Made by a program: the position numbers and the translations under genes. Shown piece by piece: positions 34,916 through 46,000 of a stretch of DNA of 64,000 nucleotides (within the stretch, counting starts at the first letter, position 1; every line of letters begins with the position of its first letter). The stretch covers positions 26,097,672 through 26,161,671 of the forward strand of contig NC_061782.1 in the NCBI RefSeq assembly GCF_022458985.1. The letters are read 5' to 3'. The notes under the pieces were generated by a model. That model saw only the letters and a program-made list of their open reading frames with translations. It made no database searches and was not told the origin of the DNA. The DNA is from Mugil cephalus. Taxonomy: Eukaryota; Chordata; Actinopteri; Mugiliformes; Mugilidae.

Positions 34916-35310
34916 TGTTGTATATTGATGTGCTGAAGAAAGAAGTGATCACCGCTGACAAGTCTTATCTTGCATTTAAAAAGGTTTATTTACAAGAAAG
35001 AACAATGTCAAACTCTTGCCGAATCTGAGAGAGCCTCTGGCCAATCGTCGAATCCCCTCTCCCATTCAGCTCCCACAGTCACCTTATATAGGATGGTCAT
35101 CCCCGAGAACCCCCATACACAAACAAAGCTTTATATTGTATGTCCTGGTTCGTTTCACGAACTGGCATCTGGTAAATTACCTTTTTGACCTTTAACCATT
35201 AACCTTTAACTATTAACCTTTAACCATTAACTTTTAACTTTATACATCCTTCACAACCCCCAGGCACAGGAAAGGGACAGATAAGAAGAACAAGAAGTTA
35301 ATATACTACA
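34916..35310 (-). repeat. 5' LTR of the endogenous retrovirus
   Basis: Same 395-bp sequence as 26006-26400, with TATA box at 35082-35090 and poly(A) signal at 34985-34990. It lies on the lhb-promoter side of the insertion, in lhb sense, and is followed at 35311-35314 by the TTGC duplication. Confidence 0.97.
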
Positions 35311-35691
35311 TTGCTAAGTTAATTAGTTATCAATTTACATTCTTTGGCTAACAAACCCACTAGCCTATGACTCAACTTCACCAATCATTTTGAACCTGTG
35401 TTAATAAAAAATAAATAAATAAATAAACTTTTTGATTAAGTAAAAATAATGTTTTTGCCGAGGTTTGAGCCCTAAGAATGATTATCCCATCAATAAAGTA
35501 TTTATGGATATTTTTTTAGGAATTGACTTCTAGTCTACATAATCCTTAATTAATCCATAATTAATACAGTAGCTATAATTTATTTAAATTCCTATGCTAT
35601 GATGTAACATCAATAAAAGAAAAAAGTGATAACAACAAATCCAGAACATTCAAATAAATCACATGTTTTCATTCAAAGCTGCCTTACTTAC

Positions 35692-35713
35692 CTCTCCTGT
35701 GTTTGCAGGCAAT
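35692..35713 (-). other. lhb: Predicted non-coding exon 1 of lhb
   Basis: A strong donor (ACAGGAGAG/GTAAGTAAG) on the minus strand lies about 48-54 bases downstream of a CATAAAA box. A short untranslated first exon fits gonadotropin beta genes. Before the provirus inserted, the intron to the coding exon would have been about 410 bp. The transcription start is inferred only from TATA spacing. Confidence 0.55.
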
Positions 35714-35739
35714 GTGCTGAGCTCTGATATCCTGCTCAG

Positions 35740-35746
35740 TTTTATG
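35740..35746 (-). promoter_or_regulatory. lhb: Predicted TATA-like box of lhb (CATAAAA)
   Basis: CATAAAA on the minus strand, about 30 bases before the inferred start of the short exon. Confidence 0.45.
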
Positions 35747-35921
35747 GAGGATGCCTGACTTTGGCATCCAGGACAAAGCATGTTTAATGTCACTGCAGCT
35801 TTAACTCTGATTACTTTTTTTCCCGTGAAAGGAAGAAGCACAGTACGCTTAAAGTCTTTATTTATCCAGGGGATTATTCTCCCTGGATCCGTTGTGCTTA
35901 TTTTAACAAGAAGGGGGAGTG

Positions 35922-35940
35922 CAAGGTCAGGGTCAGGTCA
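35922..35940 (+). promoter_or_regulatory. SF-1 (gonadotrope) element and nuclear-receptor half-site array
   Basis: CAAGGTCA (35922-35929) is a consensus SF-1/NR5A monomer site. GGGTCA and AGGTCA follow directly, making three half-sites in 17 bp. It is about 210 bp upstream of the inferred lhb start. SF-1 sites of this type drive LH-beta in pituitary gonadotropes. Confidence 0.6.
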
Positions 35941-36016
35941 TGTCATGGCCAAATATATGATTACACAAACACTAATAATGTATCACTGAGGCTTTATAAT
36001 ATTCACAAATTTAAAT

Positions 36017-36114
36017 GGTAAATGGTCTTATTTTTATAAAGCGCTTTTACAGTAAGACACATCTGCCCATTCACACAAGCACACACACATTCACACACGG
36101 AGCAGCTCGGGGTT
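36017..36114 (-). mobile_element. SINE tail fragment, minus strand
   Basis: Contains AAATGGTAAATGGTCTT and AAGCGCTTTT, as in the SINE at 2447-2648, plus the CAGCTCGGGGTTCAG block. It is truncated exactly where the adjacent MITE begins. Confidence 0.6.
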
Positions 36115-36723
36115 CAGTGGGTTTACATGCACGTGAAAAAACCGAATTATTGCCTTAATCGGACTATAACAGGAGAACTTAAGTGCATGTTAACACGTTA
36201 CTCGTGTTAATTAATAAATGAGAGTTCTCATTATCCGATTGAGACACCCAGATAATGCGATTGGAATCGGAGTTTTCCATCGGATTATGCGTGTGCACAT
36301 GCTCCACAACCACTGCGCTGGCGTGTGACCCCGAAACAAAAACGTCCAAGAAAGTCAGTCGCAGAAGAAGAGAAACGGAGCCGCTAGAACCGTCTGAGGG
36401 ATAGCGCGGATCTTGCCCGTACCATAAGTAGTGCGAACATTACGTATAAGATTAAAAAAAAAGTACTATTATCCGTCTGGTTGTTGTTTGAAATGACGAT
36501 CTGCCGCATGAATGACTCTTGTTTATTATATCACATAATAGGTCACCCGGAAATCGGGCCGTATTAACGTGGTATTATCCCGCTGAAAAGACACGTATCG
36601 CCACCTAGTGTGGAAGAGGAGAGCAGTTATTCGATTTTCTTGCATGTAAACTGGGACAAGGACTGTAGTCAGAAAGTCGAATTTTGGGCATAGCTCGATT
36701 AAGCGCTGCATGTAAACGCACTG
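36115..36723. mobile_element. MITE with terminal inverted repeats
   Basis: Starts with CAGTGGGTTTACATGCA and ends with TGCATGTAAACGCACTG, inverted repeats with one mismatch in 17. It is about 609 bp long with no ORF of note. It lies in the 1.5-kb shared upstream region of lhb and cox20. A related inner fragment lies at 6415-6475. Confidence 0.75.
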
Positions 36724-37234
36724 CTGGCTTCCTGTTTGATACCGTTTATTTTAGATTTTAATCCGTTCGTTTAAGGGAGGGACTATCGAAGGGGAAATTG
36801 TTAAAGAGTTATTCGGCTTTTCTTATGTTTTGTTTTAGGAATTAACTATTCACGTCCACATCGTTCAGACAAGATAAGACAATATTAAACCGTGGACGGC
36901 TGGGTAGATCTCAAAGTGTGTCGACTACAAAAGTAGTAGTCTGTATTTAAAATATGTCTTGAGAACATATGTATGACATTTGAATTTTTTTTTTTTTTTT
37001 TTTTACCGTTTAATTAAATGTCCCTAAAAATTAGTACGGTGCGATAGTGATTTTTGTAAAGTGGGGCCACATTAACCGTATGTTCTTTTTGAAGACGGCG
37101 CTTAATAGAGTACGGACACATCCGGTAAGATACAGCGCACGCGCAGAGGCAGCGCGTTGCGTAAAGGTTCAGGTGATATTTTGTAAATTAAATTGGGCCT
37201 AAATTTTTCAGAACAAGTCAGACAAGGTGGGGCA

Positions 37235-38476
37235 ATGGCAGTGGAAGACGAAGAGAGTCAGAACAAGGTGAGAACTTGAAAAAATGCTATGCTGCAAGAT
37301 GAAAACAGTGAAAATGTCTGTTAGCTTCCAGTCTTCAGAACGTCGACAACAGTTTTTAATCAAGGGTTTAAATATTTAATACTACAATGGAGTTATGCAT
37401 GCATGCCGTTGGTTTTATCACAAAGTTTAGATGAAACTCTCGACTACAGGTAACACGAGCTAAATTGATATAACCAGAGAGAAAGAGAGAGACAGAACGT
37501 TCATCATCATTCATCATCAGTCATGATCATGGTCATCGACCTGAGCGAAAATGTAACATTTAAAAATGACCAGGATGCGAAGACGAAATTCACAAGAGTC
37601 GCAGTGGTCAATGCAGCTTCAAAGTATTTAACCCTGACCAATTCGGCTTTGAAAATTTAGTAGGCTGCAGTATTCGCTACTGTTATATAGACGGAAATGT
37701 TTAAAGTTTTTTTTTTTAATTTGGCGTAGTTATTTCGTAACTTACGGCTCATGTTAAGTCTCACTGTGTTTATTATAATCTTTTATCTGGTTGCTAGAGG
37801 GACAACAAACACAAATGTGTGCAAAATCGACAAAACACGCACACAATTATAAAGAATGGAACCAAAAGTAATCTGATCCTGTTTTTGTCCTTCAGGGTTT
37901 TAAGCTTTTAGGAATCCTCGACGTCCAGAACACTCCTTGTTCCAGAGAGGCTATCCTGCATGGAGCTGGAGGCTCACTAGCTGGTGGCCTGCTTTATTTT
38001 CTTGCTACGAGTAAGTCTTATTTCTGGACTTTGCAAGTTTTATGTGTCCATCTTCTTGTGGCCCATTGTGTGATAGTTTATTGTCTGCCCTGTTGTCTGC
38101 AGGTCGGGTGAAAAGGTCTTTTGATGTGGGATTCGCTGGTTTTATGCTAACCACACTTGGGTCTTGGTATGCCTTCAAGTCCTTTTCTTCTTCGCCTTTC
38201 ATATTTTGATCAGGACAAATGTTGGCATTTTTCAATAAACCTGCTATGAAAGAAAAACTTGTTTTCTGACCAATTTTCCCTCAACACTAGCATTTCTTAC
38301 TATTGCTTCCCTTTCATGTCTCCATCTCCAGGTTTTATTGCAGGATGAACAATGCTAAACTACGTGTGCAGCAGAGGTTGATCCAGGAAGGCATAAAGAA
38401 CAAGGTCGTGTATGAGGGAACTGTTTTAGACCCCACACATAAACCCAAAGCAGAAGCACCTTCAGGCCCTTCATGA
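37235..38476 (+). CDS. cox20: Cytochrome c oxidase assembly protein COX20
   Basis: An inner mitochondrial membrane chaperone that stabilises newly made COX2 during complex IV assembly. Four exons: 37235-37267, 37896-38010, 38103-38166 and 38332-38476. All have GT-AG borders and consistent phases, giving 118 residues, the same length as the human protein. Conserved blocks are LLGILDVQNTPCSREAILHG at the start, two membrane segments (about 30-50 and 58-76), GSWFYCRMN, and VVYEGTVLDP near the end. The start ATG sits in a GGCAATGG context after a CpG-rich upstream stretch (about 37080-37160). An AATAAA at 38985-38990 ends the 3' UTR. It lies head-to-head with lhb, about 1.5 kb apart. Confidence 0.95.
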
Positions 38477-38984
38477 TCACCAGCACCAAAACTCATCTTC
38501 CTTCTCAGTAAGGATTTGGAGAACACTGATATTAGATATTATTATTAGCTAAAGATTATTTAAAAGTGATGTTTTTTGATGTTGTTTTAGTTTTGTTCAG
38601 CAGCAGAACAATGGAGTCTATAAAAAGCCTGCTTTATGAGCAGTTTGTTTTGGAAACATCAAGCCCTGAGCACTCAAGTCAAGCTCCACCTGAAACATTT
38701 CCAATGTTTTTTGACTGCTGCTCTCAGCGGTTATCTGAATCCTAAAACAAAATCTCTGGAATTTTCTTTATTTTAAATGTTCCATCCAAATATTGATAGT
38801 ATAAATTCGGTCAAACCCTGTCATGCCTACATTGAGTCTGTTCTACTGCCTAAAAGTTTATTCAACTTCTAAATAATGTTAGACAGTTACCAGTGTGTTG
38901 ATCTCAGTCTGTAATGTTCCCCTGAATCTGAACTGTTTGTCATACTGAACTGGCGTATGACATGTTTCTGTTTTTAAAGACTGT

Positions 38985-38990
38985 AATAAA
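38985..38990 (+). terminator. cox20: cox20 polyadenylation signal
   Basis: AATAAA about 510 bases past the stop codon. Confidence 0.7.
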
Positions 38991-39009
38991 GACGTCTGTT
39001 AAAAGGCAA

Positions 39010-39985
39010 ATCTTCTCACAATCATCAAACTTGTGCTTAAGTTCTATGATAAAGGGTGAAAAAGTAATTAAGTACAGGGATAATCACTGTGATTTAGCAT
39101 TGAATCAGCCCTTCAATTCACTTGTAAACACAACAAATTGATCAATAATTGTGAGAAATTAAATGTGTGCTAAAATAAATGGAGAAAATCTAATTTAATG
39201 ATTTTATAAATGGGATGAGCAAGTTTAATAATGCTTTTTGATTTGTTATTTTGCAAATGCAAAACTCATCAGGTATTCAAAGCAAAGCTCAGCAAGATGA
39301 ACTGAAATCAATGAAAGTCACTGAATCCACACAGACTCCTGGTAAGACAAAATAACTTTCATCATAATTTATGTAATCATTTTAAATATGCATCTGTTTG
39401 ATTGTGATAGTGCACACATTCCTTTTGCTGCTAAACTTACAGTAATTTAGCTTTTCGGCTGTTTGGTTAGTTGATAAACTTTGTTATATTTGAACTCATA
39501 TCACTAGAAGATCCAACGGCTAGATGAATGACTAAGTTCAAAATATTTCAGACTTGGTGTGCTGTTGTACCACCAGTTGGCCAGCTGGTGTCACTCCATC
39601 CATACTGTGAATATTTCCTGCTTGAATAGTCCCACCACTCCTGCAAGCTCTGTTATAACTGAAATAATTCCCACATTAAATCAAGACATAAAACCAGTTC
39701 AATCTGGTATAAAGTGGCTTGTACACATTTTATGGTTATTTGACAGTCATTTTTGTCTCTTTTCCTATAAGATGCACAAAGCTTTGGTGGTGATTCGGTT
39801 ACTGCAGATTTTCTGTCAATAGTCAATTTAGTAGTGTGAATTGTGCATGTAACATTTCTGTAGTGCCATATTTTTTAATAGAAAAACACTAGATTGTGGT
39901 TTCGAGGACTATATGTTAACCCTCATAAAACACTGAAACTTTCCACCTTACATTGAAAACAACCTCACACGGTACACTAATAACA
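39010..39985. other. Non-coding spacer
   Basis: AT-rich intergenic sequence without a recognised element. Confidence 0.4.
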
Positions 39986-40695
39986 CTGTCCTAGTGAAAA
40001 GGGCAGGCAGCAAAAACTGTAATTCTTGGCATCACTGAGGAAGCTGTACCTGTCCCTGGATCTGCTAATTTGCTTTACAGAAGCTCTGTGGAAAGCAAAA
40101 TAACCTACGACGTGTTAGTATGGTTCAAAATTGTGGCTGACAGGAAGTCTCTGGATAGAGTCATCGAGTCAGCGCAGAACATTGTCACAACACAGCTTCC
40201 CACACTATCTGACTCATACAGAACAGATGTCTGCACAAAGTCACAGACATCACACAGGACTGCTCCCACCAAGCAACAGCCTCTTAATACTGCTTGCCTC
40301 TGGAAAACACATTAACAGATTTTACCCAAAAGCAATAAGCGAGCTAAATAATTGAGACTCTGGTGCACTTTCAATATGCAATATCTGATTAATACTTCAC
40401 ACTGGTACTGTGCATTATATGTCCATAAAAAAATCTACCTACTTACATTTGTCCTTCTTGTTTTGACCTATTTATTACTGTCGAGTTTTTGTTGTTGAGC
40501 GTTTTTTGTAGTATACTGTATACAATTCTGTGTTCGCTTACCTGCACCTTATTGTATTTATTTATTTATTTATTTTTTGTAATTTTTTATTAACTGTCTA
40601 TTGCCGTGTTTTTTGATTGTCTTTGTTTGCTCTTGCACAAACTACATAGGAGATGAGTTTAAATGCTTGTTGTAGTACAAGGACATTAAAGGCAT
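39985..40695 (+). mobile_element. LINE 3' end (ORF2 C terminus and 3' UTR)
   Basis: Broken frames read LLYRSSVESKITYDVLVWF, RVIESAQNIVTTQLP and NRFYPKAISELNN, typical of the last 100 residues of a Rex/CR1-type ORF2 protein. A T-rich 3' UTR with a (TTTA)n run at 40556-40576 follows. Confidence 0.55.
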
Positions 40696-41645
40696 TCTTC
40701 TTTTAGATCCTTCATAATCTATAGTTCCACTTCCCTGGCACAGTATATTTCATTCTGAACTTGAAACCGTCAGAGGACACAGGAAGCAGTCTGTGTCCTT
40801 CTGAGAGCAACACTTGCTTGTAGTCTTATTTTAGCAGACCTTTATCTCAGTGCCATGTGTTTGTGTCCCCTGTGATTGTTCTACCGGAGCTGTTGTCACA
40901 CGCACGAGTCAGGAGTGAGAAGCCACCTTGTGCTCCAACATTGCACTGTTGAGTTGTTGACATAGACAGGAGGAGGGAGGACAGTCCGGACATCCATCAC
41001 TGACCCAACATGCCACACAGTCCCATACAGACTTACTGAGGGCAGTGGGGTTATTGCTGTGTGTCATATTACAGCTAGCAAGCTGGCAGGGCACATGAGG
41101 TCAGGCTGAATGTGGTGGGCTTTTAGCTAGTAGAAGGACTCAGTAACACTCATTACATTCTGCTGACATTGTAAATGTAATTCTTATTATTGTAATTATT
41201 AGAGTATTTAGGAGTAACTCAAAAAGTTATTATTTATGCAAGCAGTAGAGAGGTGTGGGTATTTTTTTTTAAATCTCTCTTTTTGTAAATGGCATTTTCT
41301 TAGCGATCTCAACACACCTAATTATTGTTCAAGTTTGTTAATCCTCAGTTAATAGAAAATACTTATTTTATTACTCAAATATGCTCAATGTCAGTTTTCA
41401 GAACAAATGGGGAATAAAGGAGTTGGCAGTTAGTAGACTGACATATCTGTGTGATCTTAAAAAGTGCCATAAAATAGATTTGTCCTTTTTCTGAAAATAT
41501 GCTTTTATTAGAAACAAGGCTAATATAACCAGTTTATACTGAAATGTATAGCCTGATGATTATATAGAAATTCAATTACTATAATGTATAGAGAAATCAA
41601 AAGAAAAACTTGAATTGAAGTTTGTCGTATATATGAATAATAGCA
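40695..41645. other. Non-coding spacer
   Basis: No gene or repeat recognised. Confidence 0.4.
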
Positions 41646-41647
41646 TT

Positions 41648-41835
41648 GTACGGCTGTGGCTCAGTAGAGTGGGTCGTTCACAAACCGGAGGGTTAGCGGC
41701 TTGATCTCCAGTAAGTGTCCTCGAGCAAGACACTTGACACCCGAGTTGCTCCCAGTGCTTGGTATGTGAATGTGTGTGAACTTGTGTGAACAAATGGGTA
41801 GATGTGTCACTGTGACTGTGCACTTTGAAGACCAA
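41648..41835 (+). mobile_element. tRNA-derived SINE, plus strand
   Basis: The head GGCTGTGGCTCAGTAGAG (box A-like) is followed by GGGTTAGCGGCTTGATCTCC (box B-like) and GCAAGACACTTGACACCC, which is shared with the SINE at 48630. Confidence 0.65.
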
Positions 41836-43020
41836 TATGTAGAAATCACAAAATACAGAGTCAATAACCATACTGGATTATAAAGTCCAAATCCCCATAA
41901 AGTGGAATACATTGTCTTCTAAGGAGGAATAGGATATTTATGAGCACAGTCTCAGCCTAGGGTTACCCTAGTCCTACATAACTCAATAGTACAACAGGTG
42001 CTAAAAACATTATTATTAATTATATAGTATTTGAAGGAATACTTCCTAATAGGCAGACTTCACATCATGACCTACACTGTCAGTCACTTTTAGATGTTAA
42101 ATACGTGAGGCAAACCGTATTTTACTTTGATTAAATATTTGTCCAAAGTAAAAGGCCTGTTTTCATAATTGAAAAGTAAGATCACGTATTTTACTACATT
42201 TAGTAAAATTAAGAAAGCAATGGCTGCCATATGTCAAAGAGAGACACAAGCAAATATACCAGACAAAAACAACAATAATGTGTTTGTGTTACATAAAAGG
42301 CAGAGATGATTTTAAATTGATCACATTACAACTCTTAGGTTAATGCAGATTTCATGTAATCTTCTTTGCCCAGTCTTGAGTACATCACAATTCAGTCAGT
42401 TGGCTTCACAGACATAAAAAGCCGGTCGTTGGGTTGCTGAAGCACCCCCATTCTTTTATTTGACAGTTTGCCGGATGTCAGCAGTATTCACCAAACCACA
42501 GGCCTTAGTTTCAACATTAACCACAATTTACTGTTTTTAAATGCTGAAGCCTGCAAAAATATCAGACTAAAGGAAAAATGTGGGTTCTCACATGAGCTGA
42601 CCAGCCCTTGCACCAGTAACAGTAACAGTGTTCAAAATATGTCTTTGGAAATTCACAAGCTATGTTTCTAATGTAGCTGCTTTGGCTGCATCGAGTCTTT
42701 GATAATTGTAGTAACATAATTTAAATATGTTTGACACCCAAGAAACAGCATTAATGATGACGCCTGCACCAATAACTGTTGAAACAGTTAAAGAGATGTA
42801 AATTACTGGCTCAGAAGAGTTTCACTGTCTTGGCTGTCGGTGATTAAAAGTATCAGAGCTGCATAAAATTGCAGAAGATGTTGAGCTCTTAAAACAAAGA
42901 GCATAGGTGTGATGTTTTTCCATTTAGGCTAAAATATAGTCTACTATAATTAAATATGTCTGTTATCTGTTAATAAATCAGTCTAAATGAATGCAAAATG
43001 TGTAAAAAAAAATCTTACGT
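41836..43020. other. Non-coding spacer and likely slc5a7-like 3' UTR
   Basis: No independent gene seen. The part next to 43025 should include the 3' UTR of the minus-strand transporter gene; a TTTATT (AATAAA on the minus strand) lies near 42455. Confidence 0.4.
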
Positions 43021-43024
43021 TTAC

Positions 43025-46000
43025 TTAACATGTAGATTCTAACATTGGTTCACACACTTCTTTGTTCTCATTTTGCTCTTTCAAGATTGTGTCCTTGATT
43101 TCAGATGTGACACCACCTTGTGTTTTTGTTAAGCTCTGAGCTTTTACATTAAAAACGTCCCATTTCTCAGGAATCAGCCCTGTGTTGAAGAGCACAGAAG
43201 CCAGGTAGGAGAACGACACGATGGCCACCACCGCAGACACCATGCAGATGGTCCTGATTGGTGAACGTTGGATGTAGACACCATTTACCAGAGTGCATCC
43301 TGGGAAATGGATAACGGGTGGAATCCCCAGCTGTGGCTCCCCACACAGCACCCTCAGCAGGATGCCGACAGCACAGCCCAGAACAGCCCCAAAACCGTTG
43401 GAGATGTCGAAGAACAGGACACAGACAAGCTGAGGTAGCATGAGGGTGTAGGTGAGATCCGAGCGAAGAATCCAGATCATCAGAACACTGTTGTCCAAGA
43501 AAGTGAGAGATGTACCGGCCAGGCCCATCACCACCACTGAGACCCTGATGACCCACTGGATCTCCTGCTCTGATGCCTGCCCAGAAAAAACAGAATTGTT
43601 CCATTTCAAAGCAGTGGCCCAGTCAAATCCGCATTTCTTAAATTTACATGAATTTCTGTTTCCTAGTTATGAAGGAATTCACCTCCTCTTCTTCCTCACC
43701 TGTGTCCTTATTATGTTCTTGTAGATGTTGGAGGTGAAGATGGAGGCTGCAGAGAGTAAAGCTGAGTCTGTGGATGACATGACGGCTGCTGCAACCGCCC
43801 CAATACCAATGATGGAGATGTAGGTTGGGGTGAGATGCTGCAGGACGATTGGCAAGACGAGTCCCATTTCCCCACGTTCAGAAGGAGACGGAGAACCGTA
43901 AGAAGTCAAGTTCCAGTCTGAGGGACAGGAAGAACAGTTCAATTAAAGCTTCATTAGCAAGTAGTCACATATCTCAGTGACCAAGAAGAAGAACACACCA
44001 AGCATAAAATCTGTACAGACAATGGCTAAATCAGGCTTAAAGCAACACTTTTATTCTCACTAACGACATTTAATATCAATTTATATTTATGTTTAGTTTT
44101 ATTCTCTGGTCCACAATCGTACTTGCGGATGCAGCCGCTGCTCCAAGGAGGATTGGAGGAATGCCAAGGGTGGGAACAATCAATGCAGCAGCAAAGCAGG
44201 TGATTTTGGCTGTGGTCGAGGAGGCGGCAGACAGCGTCCTTTGATGGAAATTCTGAAGACCCAAGTTCCCCAAACCCTTAGGGGAATAAGAGGATGAGAA
44301 GGAAAATAAGACAATGAATTGTAATGTACTGTTCCACAGCACGATAAGTCTTTCACAGTCCATGAACTGAAGCTTGATCAGCTCAAATATCTGAAAAAGC
44401 TGCACCTCCTGAAGAGCTCTCAGTCATGCTAGGAAATGCAAACCTAGGTATATTTCACCCAAACCTATTAACTAATTCTTTTAGAAGCCACACCAATACG
44501 AATTCTGTAATGACATTAGGGAGCAGTGTAAACATGAAACCTGAAAGGAATGTCAGTATAGATGGTGCAAGGATGTCCACCTAATTGCATAAGCAACAGT
44601 GGTCTAATATCACCTGCAAAAAAGAATGCGAACCTCAAAAGTGAAACTTGATTTAATGTAATAGAGAGGGGACCTCAATAACATCCTGGAACAATTTTCA
44701 CCTCACAAAAACATTTGAGTCTCACCAGAAGCAGGAAGTTATCAATCCACAGCCAGGCTCTGTCTGCCTCCAGAGTGCCAACCCACGGAGACTGGAAGGT
44801 GTAGTTGTAGGCTGTCTCTGTAATGTCCACAACCGCTGAGTTCATCAGGGCGAAGGGAACGCACAGCCACTAAAAAAAAAAAAAAAAAAAAGATCATTAG
44901 CAAACTCAGGTTTTCTTTTAGTTTTTTGAGTGTCTTTTTTTATTCCACTATAAAGCTGAGATTGAAAAGAGGATTATTTCAAAATATTAATCTGTTCCAT
45001 TAATTATTTTTTCTTCCAACCACAAGCTGGAGGACAGCTAAGGGGATAAATTAGGAAAAGAGCAAAAACATACCAAGCTGACGAAAATGAGGATGAGCTG
45101 AATGATATCAGTGTAAGCCACGGAGTAGAGACCGCCCATTAGTGTGTAGGTGATGGCCACAGCAGCAGAGATCCAGATGCTCACAGTGTAGGAGAGATCC
45201 AGGATCACGCTCATAGTAACCCCTGTCAGACACGCACATTTGAGTTTTAAACATCTACATATGGCATAATATTCTAAACACCTTCCTAATATTGTGTAAG
45301 CCTCCTTTGTGCTCCTAAACAGTTCTCATGAGAGAATGGACATGAATGGACACACTGTGAGGATGTCCTTGTGTGTCTGGTAACAGAATGTTGTTAGCAG
45401 GGGCCTTTGGGTCCTATGGGTTGAGGGAAGGGGCCTCTGTGGATCATGCTTGTTCCAGGGCATCCCACAGATTATTTTGATTTTGATTTCATTTGTCTAT
45501 TTGGTGAGAAAACTTGGTATAAATATATGACGTTGTGTAAATGTGCCGGTTTCCAAACATAACATGAACAAACAAACAAAATTACATAATACATAAACCC
45601 TGTGGGACACCAACAGGACTGTTACGCACGGGGCTCTGTTTGAGTTGGGTTCTGTTGATGGTGTGATATGCCTTCTTGAAGTTGAGGAATACAGTTACAC
45701 AGTATGGTCAATGGAATTAATTCTCAGTGAATAGACACTCATCTAATCACACATGGTCTCTTTTAAAATGATACTTTTGAAATGAAGTTCCTCCTCTGAG
45801 CATTTCTCTTTTATCTTTAGTTTCAGGAAACTTTCTGTTAAATTTGTGACATTCATGAATGGTCCGAATCTACTGACTGGCTTTGAAACAAATGACAGGT
45901 ACCGAGTTGCAGTTGCCAGCCGTCCTTTTGTTTTTGTTTTTTTTCCTGTGTTTCAAACAGTTGCACACAGAAGTACAGCAGTGGACCTGAGTTCGGTCCC

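Larger units (their letters stand above)
26006..35310 (-). mobile_element. Endogenous retrovirus (gamma/epsilon-like), inserted in lhb intron 1
   Basis: A 9,305-bp provirus with 395-bp LTRs at both ends (TG...CA), TTGC duplications, primer site, polypurine tract and gag-pro-pol in order on the minus strand. Pol motifs, the UAG between gag and pro, and the 4-bp duplication point to the gamma/epsilon retrovirus side. The LTRs read as identical, so the insertion is recent. The interior is nonetheless defective: two frameshifts and a TAA in gag, a frameshift in protease, a TAA before RT, a frameshift and a terminal deletion in integrase, and no env. It has a long leader of about 2 kb and an unusual extra domain between protease and RT. 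It runs in the same direction as lhb. Confidence 0.95.

Noticed and set aside
34970-35188. A 72-codon ORF present twice (also at 26060-26278) as a conserved small gene.
   Set aside because: It lies on the antisense strand of the two LTRs. The duplication reflects LTR identity, not conservation.
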